DNA of 64,000 bases from Patulibacter americanus DSM 16676 (GTDB lineage Bacteria; Actinomycetota; Thermoleophilia; Solirubrobacterales; Solirubrobacteraceae): assembly GCF_000420025.1 (NCBI RefSeq), contig NZ_ATUD01000002.1:186001-250000 (forward strand), given 5' to 3'. The notes below the pieces were generated by a model. That model did not search any database and had not been told where the DNA came from. It saw nothing but the letters and a program-made list of their open reading frames with translations. The translations under genes were made by a program, and so were the position numbers. This document shows, one piece after another, positions 17,369 through 24,787 of this stretch. The first letter of the stretch is position 1. Each line of letters starts with the position of its first letter.

Positions 17369-17608
17369 ATGAGCGAGCACGAGACCCCCGTCCCGCCCGC
17401 CGGCGACGAGATCCACCTTCCCGGCGGGAGCCTGCAGCCGCTGCTCCTGACGGTCGGCATCACGATCCTGCTGATCGGGCTGACGACGAGCCTCTGGATC
17501 CTGGCCCTCGGCCTGATCATCACGGTCGGCGTCCTCGTCGCGTGGGTGCGCGACGCCATCCGGGAGACCAACGCGTTCCCGGTGCACCACCACGACGACC
17601 ACCACTAG
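17369..17608 (+). CDS. Small two-helix membrane protein, cytochrome oxidase subunit IV-like
   Basis: A 79-residue protein with two membrane segments (LLLTVGITILLIGLTTSLWI and LALGLIITVGVLVAWVRDA) and a histidine-rich end, HHHDDHH. Size, topology and position at the end of coxB-coxA-ctaB match the small subunit IV proteins of actinobacterial oxidases; assignment is by context, not by a firm motif. The His/Asp tail might bind copper or another metal during assembly. It is the last gene of the cluster, and it is convergent with the acyltransferase gene. Confidence 0.7.
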   Translation: MSEHETPVPPAGDEIHLPGGSLQPLLLTVGITILLIGLTTSLWILALGLIITVGVLVAWVRDAIRETNAFPVHHHDDHH

Positions 17609-17628
17609 GCCGTCGCCGGCGGCGTCGC

Positions 17629-19068
17629 TCAGCCCACGGGCGGAGCGGCGCGCCGCAGGCGTCGCGCGGGCCGGCCCCGCCGCGCGAGGCTGAGGAGCTC
17701 CTCGAGCGTCCGCTCGAGGCCCTCCGTGACGACGTCGATGTCGTCGAGCTTGTCCAGGTCGCCGAGCAGCCCGAACTGGGCCGTGCCGGCGTAGGACATC
17801 ACGGCGACGGCCAGCGCCCGGTCGCCGGACAGGAACGGGATCGGGACCACCGTCTCCATCTCACGGCCGAGCAGGTACATCGGCGTCTGCGGGCCCGGGA
17901 CGTTCGTGACGATCAGGTTGAACCGGCGCTCGTCCAACCGCAGGCGCGACGCCTGCGCCAGCACGGATGGCGGGGCGAACTCCTCGTCGGCCGCCGCCAG
18001 CGTGCTCGCCGCCACGGCGTGGCGGCCGGCGGTGTTCTCCGACATCGCCCGGCGGATCCGCTCGAACCGCACGAGCGGGTCGGCCTCGCCGACGGGCAGC
18101 GGCGCGTGCAGCAGGGCGATCGGCCGCGGCTCGCGCTTTCGGGCCTCGATCGCCACGGGCACGCCCGCCCGCAGCTCGATCCCCGCGGTCCGCAGGCCGC
18201 GGTCGGCCATCCAGTGGCGGATCGCGCCCGTCACGACGGCGAGGACGACGTCGTTGACCGTCCCGCCGAAGGTGTCCTTCACCCGCTTGAGGTCGGCGAT
18301 CGGCACGGCGGTCCGCGCGACACGCCGGTGGGGGCCGATCGGCACGTTCAGCGGCGACGGCGGGGCGGGGCGCAGACGCACGGAGACGCGGTCGCCCAGG
18401 CCGTCGGCCTCGGCCCACGCGCGGGCGGCGGCCTCGACGGGCCGGCCCAGGGTGCTCGCGGCCCGCAGCGGCGTGGTCAGCGCACCGCGTGCCACGTCCG
18501 CGACCCCCGACGCCACGAGCTGCGCGGTGGACGGGAGCGGCGGCGCGAGCCAGCGACCACGGTCCTCGTCCTCCGGCGGCGTGTCGGGATCGGCGTCGAG
18601 GAGGGCGGTCATGAGGTCGAGGGCCACCACGCCGTCGACGAGCGCCTGGTGCGACTTCGAGACGACCGCGAACCGCTCGTCCGCGAGGCCCTCGACGATC
18701 CACAGCTCCCAGAGGGGGCGCCGGCGGTCGAGTCGCTGGGAGAAGAGGCGGGCTGTCGTGGTCCGCAGCTCGTGCTCGTCGCCGGGTCGCGGCAACGCGA
18801 CGTGGCGCACGTGGTAGTCGATGGAGAAGTTCGGGTCGACGGCCCAGTGCGGACGACCGAGACGCAGGGGCGGCTTGACCAGGATCGTGCGGTAGCGCGG
18901 CACCCGTTCGAGCCGGCGCAGCACGTGGGCGCGGATCTGGGCGATCGGCGGGGGAGGGCCGGTGAACACGGACACGCCCCCGACGTGCATGTGCGCCGAC
19001 GCGGCGCGTTCCTCCCGCAGGAGGGAGACGTCGGCGGCGGTCAGCTCGGAGGGCGGTGTGGACGGCAT
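17629..19068 (-). CDS. WS/DGAT-type O-acyltransferase
   Basis: Wax ester synthase/diacylglycerol acyltransferase family enzyme, which uses acyl-CoA to form storage lipids. The N-terminal domain begins LTAADVSLLREERAAS and the C-terminal domain has FGGTVNDVVLAVVTGAIR and NLIVTNVPGPQTPMYLLG, both family blocks. The active-site motif, normally HHxxxDG, reads HQALVDG here: the codons are CAC CAG, so the second His is Gln. Family work identifies that His as catalytic, so activity may be altered or rely on another residue. A possible -10 (TATGGT, 19086-19091) overlaps the first ATG, so ATG 19068 (479 residues) is preferred over 19089. Confidence 0.85.
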   Translation of the reverse strand: MPSTPPSELTAADVSLLREERAASAHMHVGGVSVFTGPPPPIAQIRAHVLRRLERVPRYRTILVKPPLRLGRPHWAVDPNFSIDYHVRHVALPRPGDEHELRTTTARLFSQRLDRRRPLWELWIVEGLADERFAVVSKSHQALVDGVVALDLMTALLDADPDTPPEDEDRGRWLAPPLPSTAQLVASGVADVARGALTTPLRAASTLGRPVEAAARAWAEADGLGDRVSVRLRPAPPSPLNVPIGPHRRVARTAVPIADLKRVKDTFGGTVNDVVLAVVTGAIRHWMADRGLRTAGIELRAGVPVAIEARKREPRPIALLHAPLPVGEADPLVRFERIRRAMSENTAGRHAVAASTLAAADEEFAPPSVLAQASRLRLDERRFNLIVTNVPGPQTPMYLLGREMETVVPIPFLSGDRALAVAVMSYAGTAQFGLLGDLDKLDDIDVVTEGLERTLEELLSLARRGRPARRLRRAAPPVG

Positions 19069-19242
19069 ACGGGGCTCGGCGCCGACCATAGCCGACGCCG
19101 GGACCTCGGCCCCGCCGGCGTCGCGACCTCGCCGGTGCCGTGGCGGTGCTCGGGGCGCCGCCGACGCCGCGATCTCGCCGGTGCCGCAGCGGTCCGCGGG
19201 TCAGCGGCCGGTCGCCGTCGCAGTGGCCCGCGGCGGCGACCG

Positions 19243-19248
19243 TAGACT
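19243..19248 (+). promoter_or_regulatory. -10 element TAGACT upstream of a 13-codon ORF
   Basis: TAGACT ends 7 bases before ATG 19256, the leaderless spacing, but that ATG opens only a 13-codon frame that overlaps the start of the next real gene. Confidence 0.55.
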
Positions 19249-19255
19249 CGCGGCC

Positions 19256-19297
19256 ATGGTGACCCGGAGCGTGAAGACCCCGTGCGGCTGCTCCTGA
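19256..19297 (+). other. Possible leaderless 13-aa upstream ORF
   Basis: MVTRSVKTPCGCS followed by TGA. It sits at the predicted transcription start and its stop overlaps the GTG of the downstream NAD-binding protein gene by 16 bases, in a different frame. It could couple or limit translation of that gene; it ends Cys-Gly-Cys-Ser. Confidence 0.35.
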
Positions 19298-19782
19298 TCG
19301 GGGCGGGGGACCGCGGCCTGCGGCTGGCCCGGCTCCTGACGGCCGAGGGCCACGCGGTGCGGGTCGTGACCCGCGACCCCGGGAAGCACGCGGCCATCGC
19401 GGCGGCCGGTGCGGAGCCCTACGACGGAGATCCCGACCGCATCGGCACGCTGCGGTACGCCCTGGACAACGTCACGGTGCTCGTGTGGGCCCTCGGCACC
19501 GCCACGGGGCCCGACCCCGCCGGCGTGGCCGCGCTGCACGGCACGCGGCTCGAGATGCTCCTCGAGCGCACGATCGACACCACGGTCCGGGGGGTGCTCT
19601 ACGAGTGCTCGGGGCCGCTACCCGTCGAGCTCCTGAGCCAGGGGGCGCAGATCGTCGAGCGCCTCTGCCGGCGCAACGAGATCCCCTACGGCCTGCTTCA
19701 CCACCCGCCGGAGGACGCCGACGGCTGGGCCGCCTCCGCGGCAGACGCGGTCGAGCGGCTCCTGAGCCGCCCGCGCGCCTGA
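19282..19782 (+). CDS. NAD(P)-binding Rossmann-fold protein
   Basis: A 166-residue protein starting with a dinucleotide-binding beta-alpha-beta unit (RLLLIGAGDRGLRLARLL, then VRVVTRDPGK). The rest resembles atypical short-chain dehydrogenase/NmrA-like proteins that inspect a nucleotide rather than catalyse: no YxxxK is present, and the chain ends in a short helical region. The start is GTG 19282 with GGAG 12 bases before it; the frame has no earlier start. A 13-codon ORF overlaps its 5' end. Substrate unknown. Confidence 0.75.
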   Translation: MRLLLIGAGDRGLRLARLLTAEGHAVRVVTRDPGKHAAIAAAGAEPYDGDPDRIGTLRYALDNVTVLVWALGTATGPDPAGVAALHGTRLEMLLERTIDTTVRGVLYECSGPLPVELLSQGAQIVERLCRRNEIPYGLLHHPPEDADGWAASAADAVERLLSRPRA

Positions 19783-19789
19783 GCGGGGG

Positions 19790-20395
19790 CTAGCGCGCGG
19801 CGGGGTCGATGGCGCCGACGAGGTCCGGCGGCAGGCGGGCGAAGAGGTCCTTCAGCATCCGTCCCGTGGCGCCCCAGACCTCGTGGCCGTCCACGGTGTA
19901 GGTGTCGGTCAGGAACGGGACGCCCTGCCGCACGAGCCGGCGCTGCTCGTGGCTCTCGCGCAGGGCCTCGAGGTCGAGCTCGAGCACCGCGTCGACCTCG
20001 CGCGGCGACAGCTGCCACCGGCCGGGGTGCTCGACCCAGCCGACGACGGGGTAGACCGCGTAGCCCGTGACGAACGTGCCGACCGGGGAGAGGGCGCCGA
20101 GGACCTCGACGTTCTCCGGCCGCAGACCGATCTCCTCGTGGGCCTCGCGCAGCGCGGTCGCCGTGGGGGTGGGGTCGTCGTCGTCCGAGCGACCGCCGGG
20201 GAACGCGATCTCGCCGGCGTGGCGGCGCATGGTGGCCGGCCGGCGCGTCAGCACGACGTGGATCCGTCCGCGGAGCTCCACGAGCGGGACCAGGACGGCC
20301 GCGCGGGTGGTGCCGTGCGCGTCGAGCTCGGCGGCGTGCTCCGTCGGGAGCAGCACCGCCCGGATGCGCTCGCGCGCGTCAGCCGACGTGGGCAA
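19790..20395 (-). CDS. Nudix hydrolase, CoA pyrophosphatase-like
   Basis: Nudix hydrolase of the NudL/CoAse type, expected to cleave CoA or a related nucleoside diphosphate derivative. The Nudix box is GGRSDDDDPTPTATALREAHEEIGL-like (Glu residues in REAHEEIGL coordinate metal), preceded by VLTRRPATMRRHAGEIAFPGG, which matches the CoAse-specific signature upstream of the box. It is 201 residues long. The frame opens with TTG 20395, located inside the end of the osmC-like gene (17-base overlap), so translation is probably coupled to that gene. Confidence 0.85.
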   Translation of the reverse strand: MPTSADARERIRAVLLPTEHAAELDAHGTTRAAVLVPLVELRGRIHVVLTRRPATMRRHAGEIAFPGGRSDDDDPTPTATALREAHEEIGLRPENVEVLGALSPVGTFVTGYAVYPVVGWVEHPGRWQLSPREVDAVLELDLEALRESHEQRRLVRQGVPFLTDTYTVDGHEVWGATGRMLKDLFARLPPDLVGAIDPAAR

Positions 20396-20792
20396 CCCGC
20401 TCGACGCGCTCGTCGAACATGACCTCGCCGTCGAGGACCCGGTGCACCGGGCACTTCGTCGCGATGACGCGCAGGCGCTCGAGCTGCTCGTCGTCGATGG
20501 TGCCGTCGACGCGCATGACGAGCTCGAACCGGGTGGGGCAGCCGCGCTCCGGGGCGGGCTTGTAGGTGCACTCCACCTCGACCTCGCCGATGTCCCAGCC
20601 CTTCTTGTCGGCGTACATCTGGAGCGTGATCGCGGTGCAGGAAGCCAGGCTCGCGGCCATCAGCTCCTGCGGGGTGGGGCCCGAGTCCTCGCCGCCCATG
20701 TCGATGGGCTCGTCGACGGTCGTGCTGTGGTGCCGCATCCTGACGGAGTGGCGGAGATGGTCCTCGCGGGTGGCGCGAGCCTTGACCTGCAT
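20379..20792 (-). CDS. OsmC/Ohr family protein
   Basis: A 137-residue OsmC-like peroxidase-fold protein that likely detoxifies organic hydroperoxides or redox-active thiols. The signature Cys is in AASLASCTAITLQMYADKKGW and the second Cys in RVIATKCPVHRVLDG, the expected pair. GAGGGA precedes ATG 20792; the longer frame upstream runs through tRNA-Pro and is spurious. It overlaps the Nudix gene at its 3' end, so the two form an operon. Confidence 0.9.
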   Translation of the reverse strand: MQVKARATREDHLRHSVRMRHHSTTVDEPIDMGGEDSGPTPQELMAASLASCTAITLQMYADKKGWDIGEVEVECTYKPAPERGCPTRFELVMRVDGTIDDEQLERLRVIATKCPVHRVLDGEVMFDERVERVAHVG

Positions 20793-20851
20793 CGTTGTTC
20801 CCTCTGTTTCCGGGATCGAGGCCGAAAGTCCAGTATGCCACCGTGGCCGCC

Positions 20852-20857
20852 TATACT
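20852..20857 (+). promoter_or_regulatory. -10 element TATACT of tRNA-Pro
   Basis: TATACT, close to the consensus TATAAT, ends 13 bases before the tRNA-Pro 5' end. Confidence 0.65.
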
Positions 20858-20870
20858 CCGCCGGCCAGCA

Positions 20871-20944
20871 CGGGGCGTGGCGCAGCCTGGTAGCGCACCG
20901 ACTTTGGGTGTCGGGGGTCCCCGGTTCGAATCCGGGCGCCCCGA
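20871..20944 (+). tRNA. tRNA-Pro (anticodon UGG)
   Basis: Complete cloverleaf: acceptor CGGGGCG/CGCCCCG, D-arm with AGCCTGGTAGCGC, anticodon stem CCGAC/GTCGG with loop TTTGGGT (TGG), T-arm CCCGGTTCGAATCCGGG, discriminator A. The 3' CCA is not encoded, so it must be added after transcription. Confidence 0.96.
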
Positions 20945-21065
20945 TCATCGGTCACGGCGAGTGGGGACCCCGGATCCGCGGGGCCTCCCGCTCGCGGCGG
21001 CCCCCGACACGAGGGACGATCCGGGTGCGCGCAGAGTGCGTCCGGAGGCCGGTCGGTGCGCGTGC

Positions 21066-21071
21066 CAAGAT
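21066..21071 (+). promoter_or_regulatory. -10 element CAAGAT of the fatty acid hydroxylase gene (leaderless)
   Basis: CAAGAT ends 6 bases before GTG 21078. It supports that GTG as start. Confidence 0.45.
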
Positions 21072-21077
21072 GTCCAC

Positions 21078-21755
21078 GTGGCCATCGACCAGCACGAGCA
21101 CGCCGCGACCCGTCCAGGGCCTGAGCAGGTCACGAGGACGGAGGTGCTCCGGGCCTCGCCGCCGATGTTCCGCACGCCGACGGTCGACCGCGTCACCCGC
21201 GTGCACCCCCTGGTCCCCGTCGTGCTCTTCGTCCCGGCGATCGGGGTGCTCTTCGCGCTCGCCCTCGGTCGCGGGCTGGGCGTCGGCACCGTGCTGCTGC
21301 TCGCGTTCGCCGGGTGGGCGTTCTGGGGCCTCGTGGAGTACTGGGTGCACCGCATCGTCTTCCACATCGAGCCGGAGCAGGGCTTCGGCGCCCGGCTGCA
21401 CTGGATGGTCCACGGGGTGCACCACGACCACCCGAACGACCCGCTGCGGCTCGTGATGCCACCCGCGGTCTCCGTCCCCGGCAACGCGCTGTTCGTGCTC
21501 GCGTTCGTCGCGCTGTTCGGCCTCGGATCCGGGCTCGCGGTCGGCGTCGGCTTCGTCACGGGGTACCTCGTCTACGACGTGATCCACCACGCGCTGCACC
21601 ACCATCGCCCGCGCACGCGGCTCGGCCGGCGGATGCGCGAGCTGCACATGCGCCACCACTTCCAGGACGACACGCGCGGCTACGGCATCTCGGCGCCCTG
21701 GTGGGACCGCGTGTTCGGGACCGCGCCCGAGCGGCCCGGCGCCCGCCCGCGCTAG
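21078..21755 (+). CDS. Fatty acid hydroxylase superfamily membrane protein
   Basis: Di-iron membrane oxygenase of the sterol desaturase/fatty acid hydroxylase family, likely hydroxylating a lipid acyl chain. The histidine clusters are in order HRIVFH, HWMVHGVHHDHPND, IHHALHHHRPRTR and HMRHHFQDDTRGYG, followed by SAPWWDRVFGT. About four hydrophobic segments anchor it. From GTG 21078 the product is 225 residues. It lies between tRNA-Pro and tRNA-Arg; its TAG stop is the first half of a probable tRNA promoter. The exact substrate is unknown. Confidence 0.88.
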   Translation: MAIDQHEHAATRPGPEQVTRTEVLRASPPMFRTPTVDRVTRVHPLVPVVLFVPAIGVLFALALGRGLGVGTVLLLAFAGWAFWGLVEYWVHRIVFHIEPEQGFGARLHWMVHGVHHDHPNDPLRLVMPPAVSVPGNALFVLAFVALFGLGSGLAVGVGFVTGYLVYDVIHHALHHHRPRTRLGRRMRELHMRHHFQDDTRGYGISAPWWDRVFGTAPERPGARPR

Positions 21756-21758
21756 CCT
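21753..21758 (+). promoter_or_regulatory. -10 element TAGCCT of tRNA-Arg
   Basis: TAGCCT begins in the stop codon of the hydroxylase gene and ends 10 bases before the tRNA-Arg 5' end. Plausible, but co-transcription with the hydroxylase is also possible. Confidence 0.4.
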
Positions 21759-21768
21759 CCGGGGCCTC

Positions 21769-21842
21769 GCCCCCATAGCTCAGCTGGATAGAGCAGCGGC
21801 CTTCTAATCCGCAGGTCCTTGGTTCGAATCCAAGTGGGGGTG
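21769..21842 (+). tRNA. tRNA-Arg (anticodon UCU)
   Basis: Cloverleaf with D-arm GCTCAGCTGGATAGAGC, anticodon loop CTTCTAA (TCT) and T-arm CTTGGTTCGAATCCAAG. The acceptor GCCCCCA/TGGGGGT begins with a G1-U72 wobble and the anticodon stem has a C31/U39 mismatch. CCA is not encoded. Confidence 0.93.
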
Positions 21843-21877
21843 CCTCGGGCGACCGGACGCTCCGCGCGACAACCGGG

Positions 21878-21883
21878 TAAAGT
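21878..21883 (+). promoter_or_regulatory. -10 element TAAAGT of tRNA-His
   Basis: TAAAGT ends 11 bases before the tRNA-His 5' end. Confidence 0.55.
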
Positions 21884-21894
21884 TCCCTGGGCGC

Positions 21895-21968
21895 GGCGGA
21901 CGTAGCTCAGTCGGTAGAGCTCCTGGTTGTGGTCCAGGCGGTCGCGGGTTCGAGTCCCGTCGTTCGCC
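21895..21968 (+). tRNA. tRNA-His (anticodon GUG)
   Basis: Cloverleaf with acceptor GCGGACG/CGTTCGC, anticodon loop TTGTGGT (GTG) on stem CCTGG/CCAGG, and T-arm GCGGGTTCGAGTCCCGT. G-1 at 21895 faces C73 at 21968, the identity pair for histidyl-tRNA synthetase. Confidence 0.95.
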
Positions 21969-22138
21969 CCTCGCGCCCCACGGCGTCGCTGCCCTGCAGC
22001 GGCGCCGTTCTGCGTTCCGGGACCGCCGGCGTGGGCGATCCCTTGCACGGCGGATCGATTCGGTGGCGACCGCAACCTTTCGCACGGGGACCGGTTGGGA
22101 GGGATGTACGAACCCCCAGTACCGAGGAGACAACCCCC

Positions 22139-22900
22139 ATGTCCCGCATCACGAACACCGCCCGCAGCTTCAAGTCGGGCCGCGTCATGACCGTCACCGC
22201 CGCCGCCGTCGTGGCCGCCGCAGTGGCCGCGCCGCTCGCGACGGGTGCGAACGAGGGCACCCCGCTCAAGGGCGGCCAGCGCAGCGGCACCTTCAGCTCC
22301 GAGACGAAGGTCATCGCGAAGAACAACGCCTTCGGCACCCGCCAGTCCAACCTGGGCGCCGGCGGCGGCGCCATCTACGGCTGCCGCGCCGCCACCGCCG
22401 GCAAGGGCTGCATCGAGGCGTCCAACCTGAACAACGGTCAGGCGTTCAACTTCCGCTTCCGCGGCGAGCTGGGCGGCACCATCACGACGCTGCTGCCGAA
22501 CAAGGACGCGGCGCGCCCGTTCACCACGAACGCCACGGGCGTCGCGACCGGCCTGAACGCCGACCGCGTCGACGGCAAGGACGCGCAGCAGATCGTCGAG
22601 GAGGCGCGGTCCGGCACGAAGACGACCGTCGTCACCGCCGAGGGCGCGCTCGCGAACCAGCGGGGCTTCACGGCCGCGGGCCGCGAGGCCGCCGGTCGCT
22701 ACCTCGTCACCGCGGACGCCGACATCTCGAAGTGCGTCCCGCAGGTCACGGTCTACGGCACGGACGCGACGCCCGGGTCCAACGCCACGGTGGAGCCCGT
22801 CGGCGCGAACCAGATCCGCGTGCGCACGCAGAGCGCCGGCGACGCGACGACGGACCCGACCGCCGTCGACCGCCAGTTCGCCCTCACGGTGACCTGCTGA
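22139..22900 (+). CDS. Exported protein with DRVDGKDA motif, unknown function
   Basis: A 253-residue protein with an N-terminal signal-type helix (VMTVTAAAVVAAAVAAPLATGANEG region) and no further membrane segment. The middle carries GLNADRVDGKDAQQI, a short motif found in phage tail-collar-like and surface proteins and in many exported Thermoleophilia proteins. Cysteines occur in YGCRAATAGKGC and at the extreme C-terminus. GAGGAG precedes ATG 22139. Function unknown. It is a stand-alone gene downstream of tRNA-His. Confidence 0.82.
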   Translation: MSRITNTARSFKSGRVMTVTAAAVVAAAVAAPLATGANEGTPLKGGQRSGTFSSETKVIAKNNAFGTRQSNLGAGGGAIYGCRAATAGKGCIEASNLNNGQAFNFRFRGELGGTITTLLPNKDAARPFTTNATGVATGLNADRVDGKDAQQIVEEARSGTKTTVVTAEGALANQRGFTAAGREAAGRYLVTADADISKCVPQVTVYGTDATPGSNATVEPVGANQIRVRTQSAGDATTDPTAVDRQFALTVTC

Positions 22901-23045
22901 TCCACCGGCCCCCGCGACGCCGAGCGTCGCACGGCCGTACCCGGCGCCCGAGGGCGCCCTAGCAGCACGTGGCGCACCGACGGCGCCATGCAGGACCACG
23001 CGGCGCCCTCACGGGCGCCGCGGCCCGTTCCGGGGTGCTGTGCCC

Positions 23046-23207
23046 TCAGTGGGAGCGACGGCGCGCCACCGCGGCGGCGGCCCGCTGACGGAGCGCCCCG
23101 CCGGCGATCGTGGCGAGCTCGAGGAGCGTCCCCAGGAGGTGGCCGACGGGCCCGGAGGCGAAGGCCAGGACGGTGCGGTCCAGCCGCGTGGGCGCCTCGG
23201 GGTGCAT
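23046..23207 (-). CDS. Small protein (53 aa) divergent from tig
   Basis: ORF from ATG 23207 (GTG 23210 also in frame) to a stop at 23046. The product is amphipathic: MHPEAPTRLDRTVLAFASGP, then the hydrophobic stretch VGHLLGTLLELATIAGGALR and a basic end, VARRRSH. One short membrane-associated helix is possible. No ribosome site is visible; the start lies about 10 bases after a GATAGC sequence that overlaps the tig -10 element on the opposite strand. Unrecognised; could be spurious, but it fills an otherwise empty 330-base gap. Confidence 0.45.
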   Translation of the reverse strand: MHPEAPTRLDRTVLAFASGPVGHLLGTLLELATIAGGALRQRAAAAVARRRSH

Positions 23208-23215
23208 CACGCCGC

Positions 23216-23221
23216 TATCGT
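23216..23221 (+). promoter_or_regulatory. -10 element TATCGT of tig
   Basis: TATCGT ends 11 bases before the tig ATG, predicting a leader of only about 4 bases. Confidence 0.5.
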
Positions 23222-23232
23222 TGCCGATCCTC

Positions 23233-24702
23233 ATGTCCGCTGTCTCCACGACCGTCACCGAACTCCCCGATTCCCGCGTCAAGGTCGAGGCCGAGGTGAC
23301 CCCCAAGGCGGTCGAGCAGGCGATGCTCGCCACCGCCAAGGTGCTCGCCCGCGACCTCCGCATGCCGGGCTTCCGTCAGGGCAAGGTCCCGCCGCCCGTC
23401 GTCCTCCGCCGCTACGGCCGCGAGACGGTGCTCGACGAGGCCCTGCGCCGCGAGATCGGCACGTGGCTCGTCGCCGCCGTCGAACAGGCCGGGGTGAAGA
23501 CCGTCGGCGAGCCGCAGGTCAACATTGGCGACATGCCCGCCGAGGGCGAGCCGCTGAAGTTCGACTTCGAGATCGGCGTGCAGCCGAAGGCGACCCTCGG
23601 CGACCTCGAGCCCTTCGAGGTCGGCCGCCGCGAGCCCGCCGCCGACACCGAGCGCGTCGAGCAGGAGATCCAGACGCTCCGCGAGCGCCAGGCCAAGCTC
23701 GTCCCCGTGGAGCGCGAGGCGAAGGAGGGCGACACCGTCCTGATCTCGTTCGTCGGCCGCATCGAGGGCGAGGAGTTCGAGGGCGGCGCCGGACGCGACC
23801 AGCTCGTCGAGCTCGGCTCCGGCCGCCTCGTCCCCGGCTTCGAGGACCAGCTCCAGGGCGCCAAGGCCGGCGAGGACCGCGACGTCACGGTGCAGTTCCC
23901 GGACGACTACGGCGCGGAGCAGCTCCAGGGCGTCGAGGCGGTCTTCGCCGTCACGGTCCACGAGGTCCAGGAGAAGCAGCAGCCCGAGCTCGACGACGCG
24001 TTCGCCGAGGAGGCCGCGGGCGTCGACACGCTCGACGAGCTGCGCGAGGACATCGCCCAGCGCCTGAGCGAGGAGGACGGCACGGCCATCGAGCGCGAGT
24101 ACCGCGAGGCCGTCATCGACACCCTCATGCTCAAGGCCGAGGTCGAGATCCCGGACTCGCTCGCGAAGGCGCGCGCCTCCGAGCTGCTCGAGCGCACCCT
24201 GAACCAGCTCTCTCAGCAGGGCATCTCGCGCGACCTGTACTTCCAGATGTCCGGCAAGAGCGAGGACGAGCTGCTCGCCGAGGCCGCGCCCGAGGCCGGC
24301 CGCTCGCTGCGCCGCGAGGCCGCGGTCGAGGCGTACATCGCCCAGGAGGGCATCGAGCCCGCCGACGGCGACCTGCTCGACGTCCTGAACGCCCCGGCCG
24401 CCCAGCAGGGCACCACGCCGGAGAAGCTGCTCAAGCGCCTCGAGCGCGACGGCCACCGCGACGAGCTCGTCGCGGACGTCGCCCAGCAGCAGGCCATCGA
24501 GCGCCTCGTCGAGAAGGCCACGGCCGTCTCCGTCGAGGACGCCCGTTCGCGCGGCCTGCTGTGGACGCCCGAGGCCGGCGAGGACCCCGCCACCGGCGGC
24601 GGTCGCCCGTGGGCGGCGGAGGAGGCTCCGGCCGCCGACGACGCGCCGGCGGCCGACGCCGACGAGACCCCGGCGGAGTCCGCCGAGGCCGACCAGTCCT
24701 GA
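23233..24702 (+). CDS. tig: Trigger factor
   Basis: Ribosome-associated chaperone and peptidyl-prolyl isomerase that meets nascent chains. The N-terminal ribosome-binding domain includes MPGFRQGKVPPPVVLRRYG (family signature FRxGKxP), the FKBP-like domain includes GDTVLISFVGRIEGEEFEGG and LGSGRLVPGFEDQL, and a helical C-terminal domain follows. It is 489 residues with a disordered acidic, Ala-rich tail. ATG 23233 is chosen from the promoter and the canonical start SAVSTTVTELPDSRVKV. tig-clpP-clpX is a conserved order. Confidence 0.96.
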   Translation: MSAVSTTVTELPDSRVKVEAEVTPKAVEQAMLATAKVLARDLRMPGFRQGKVPPPVVLRRYGRETVLDEALRREIGTWLVAAVEQAGVKTVGEPQVNIGDMPAEGEPLKFDFEIGVQPKATLGDLEPFEVGRREPAADTERVEQEIQTLRERQAKLVPVEREAKEGDTVLISFVGRIEGEEFEGGAGRDQLVELGSGRLVPGFEDQLQGAKAGEDRDVTVQFPDDYGAEQLQGVEAVFAVTVHEVQEKQQPELDDAFAEEAAGVDTLDELREDIAQRLSEEDGTAIEREYREAVIDTLMLKAEVEIPDSLAKARASELLERTLNQLSQQGISRDLYFQMSGKSEDELLAEAAPEAGRSLRREAAVEAYIAQEGIEPADGDLLDVLNAPAAQQGTTPEKLLKRLERDGHRDELVADVAQQQAIERLVEKATAVSVEDARSRGLLWTPEAGEDPATGGGRPWAAEEAPAADDAPAADADETPAESAEADQS

Positions 24703-24709
24703 GCCTGCG

Positions 24710-24732
24710 GCCGGGCGCCGATGGCGCCCGGC
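24710..24732 (+). terminator. Hairpin after tig
   Basis: Perfect 10-bp stem GCCGGGCGCC/GGCGCCCGGC with GAT loop, 7 bases after the tig stop. It should separate tig from the clpP promoter; no T-tract follows. Confidence 0.6.
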
Positions 24733-24752
24733 TCCCCGGCCCCGCAACGCTC

Positions 24753-24772
24753 GTCCCCTGCTGGCAGGGGAC
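24753..24772. promoter_or_regulatory. Inverted repeat GTCCCCTG-CTGG-CAGGGGAC at the clpP promoter
   Basis: Perfect 8-bp arms around CTGG. Its right arm covers the expected -35 region of the TAGGCT promoter at 24788, so it is a candidate operator for a clpPX regulator, or alternatively a second terminator hairpin of tig. Confidence 0.45.
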
Positions 24773-24787
24773 GGCGGGTGCGGTTGG

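Noticed and set aside
20793-20948. Upstream extension of the OsmC-like gene
   Set aside because: It runs through the tRNA-Pro gene on the opposite strand; the ATG at 20792 has a good ribosome site.
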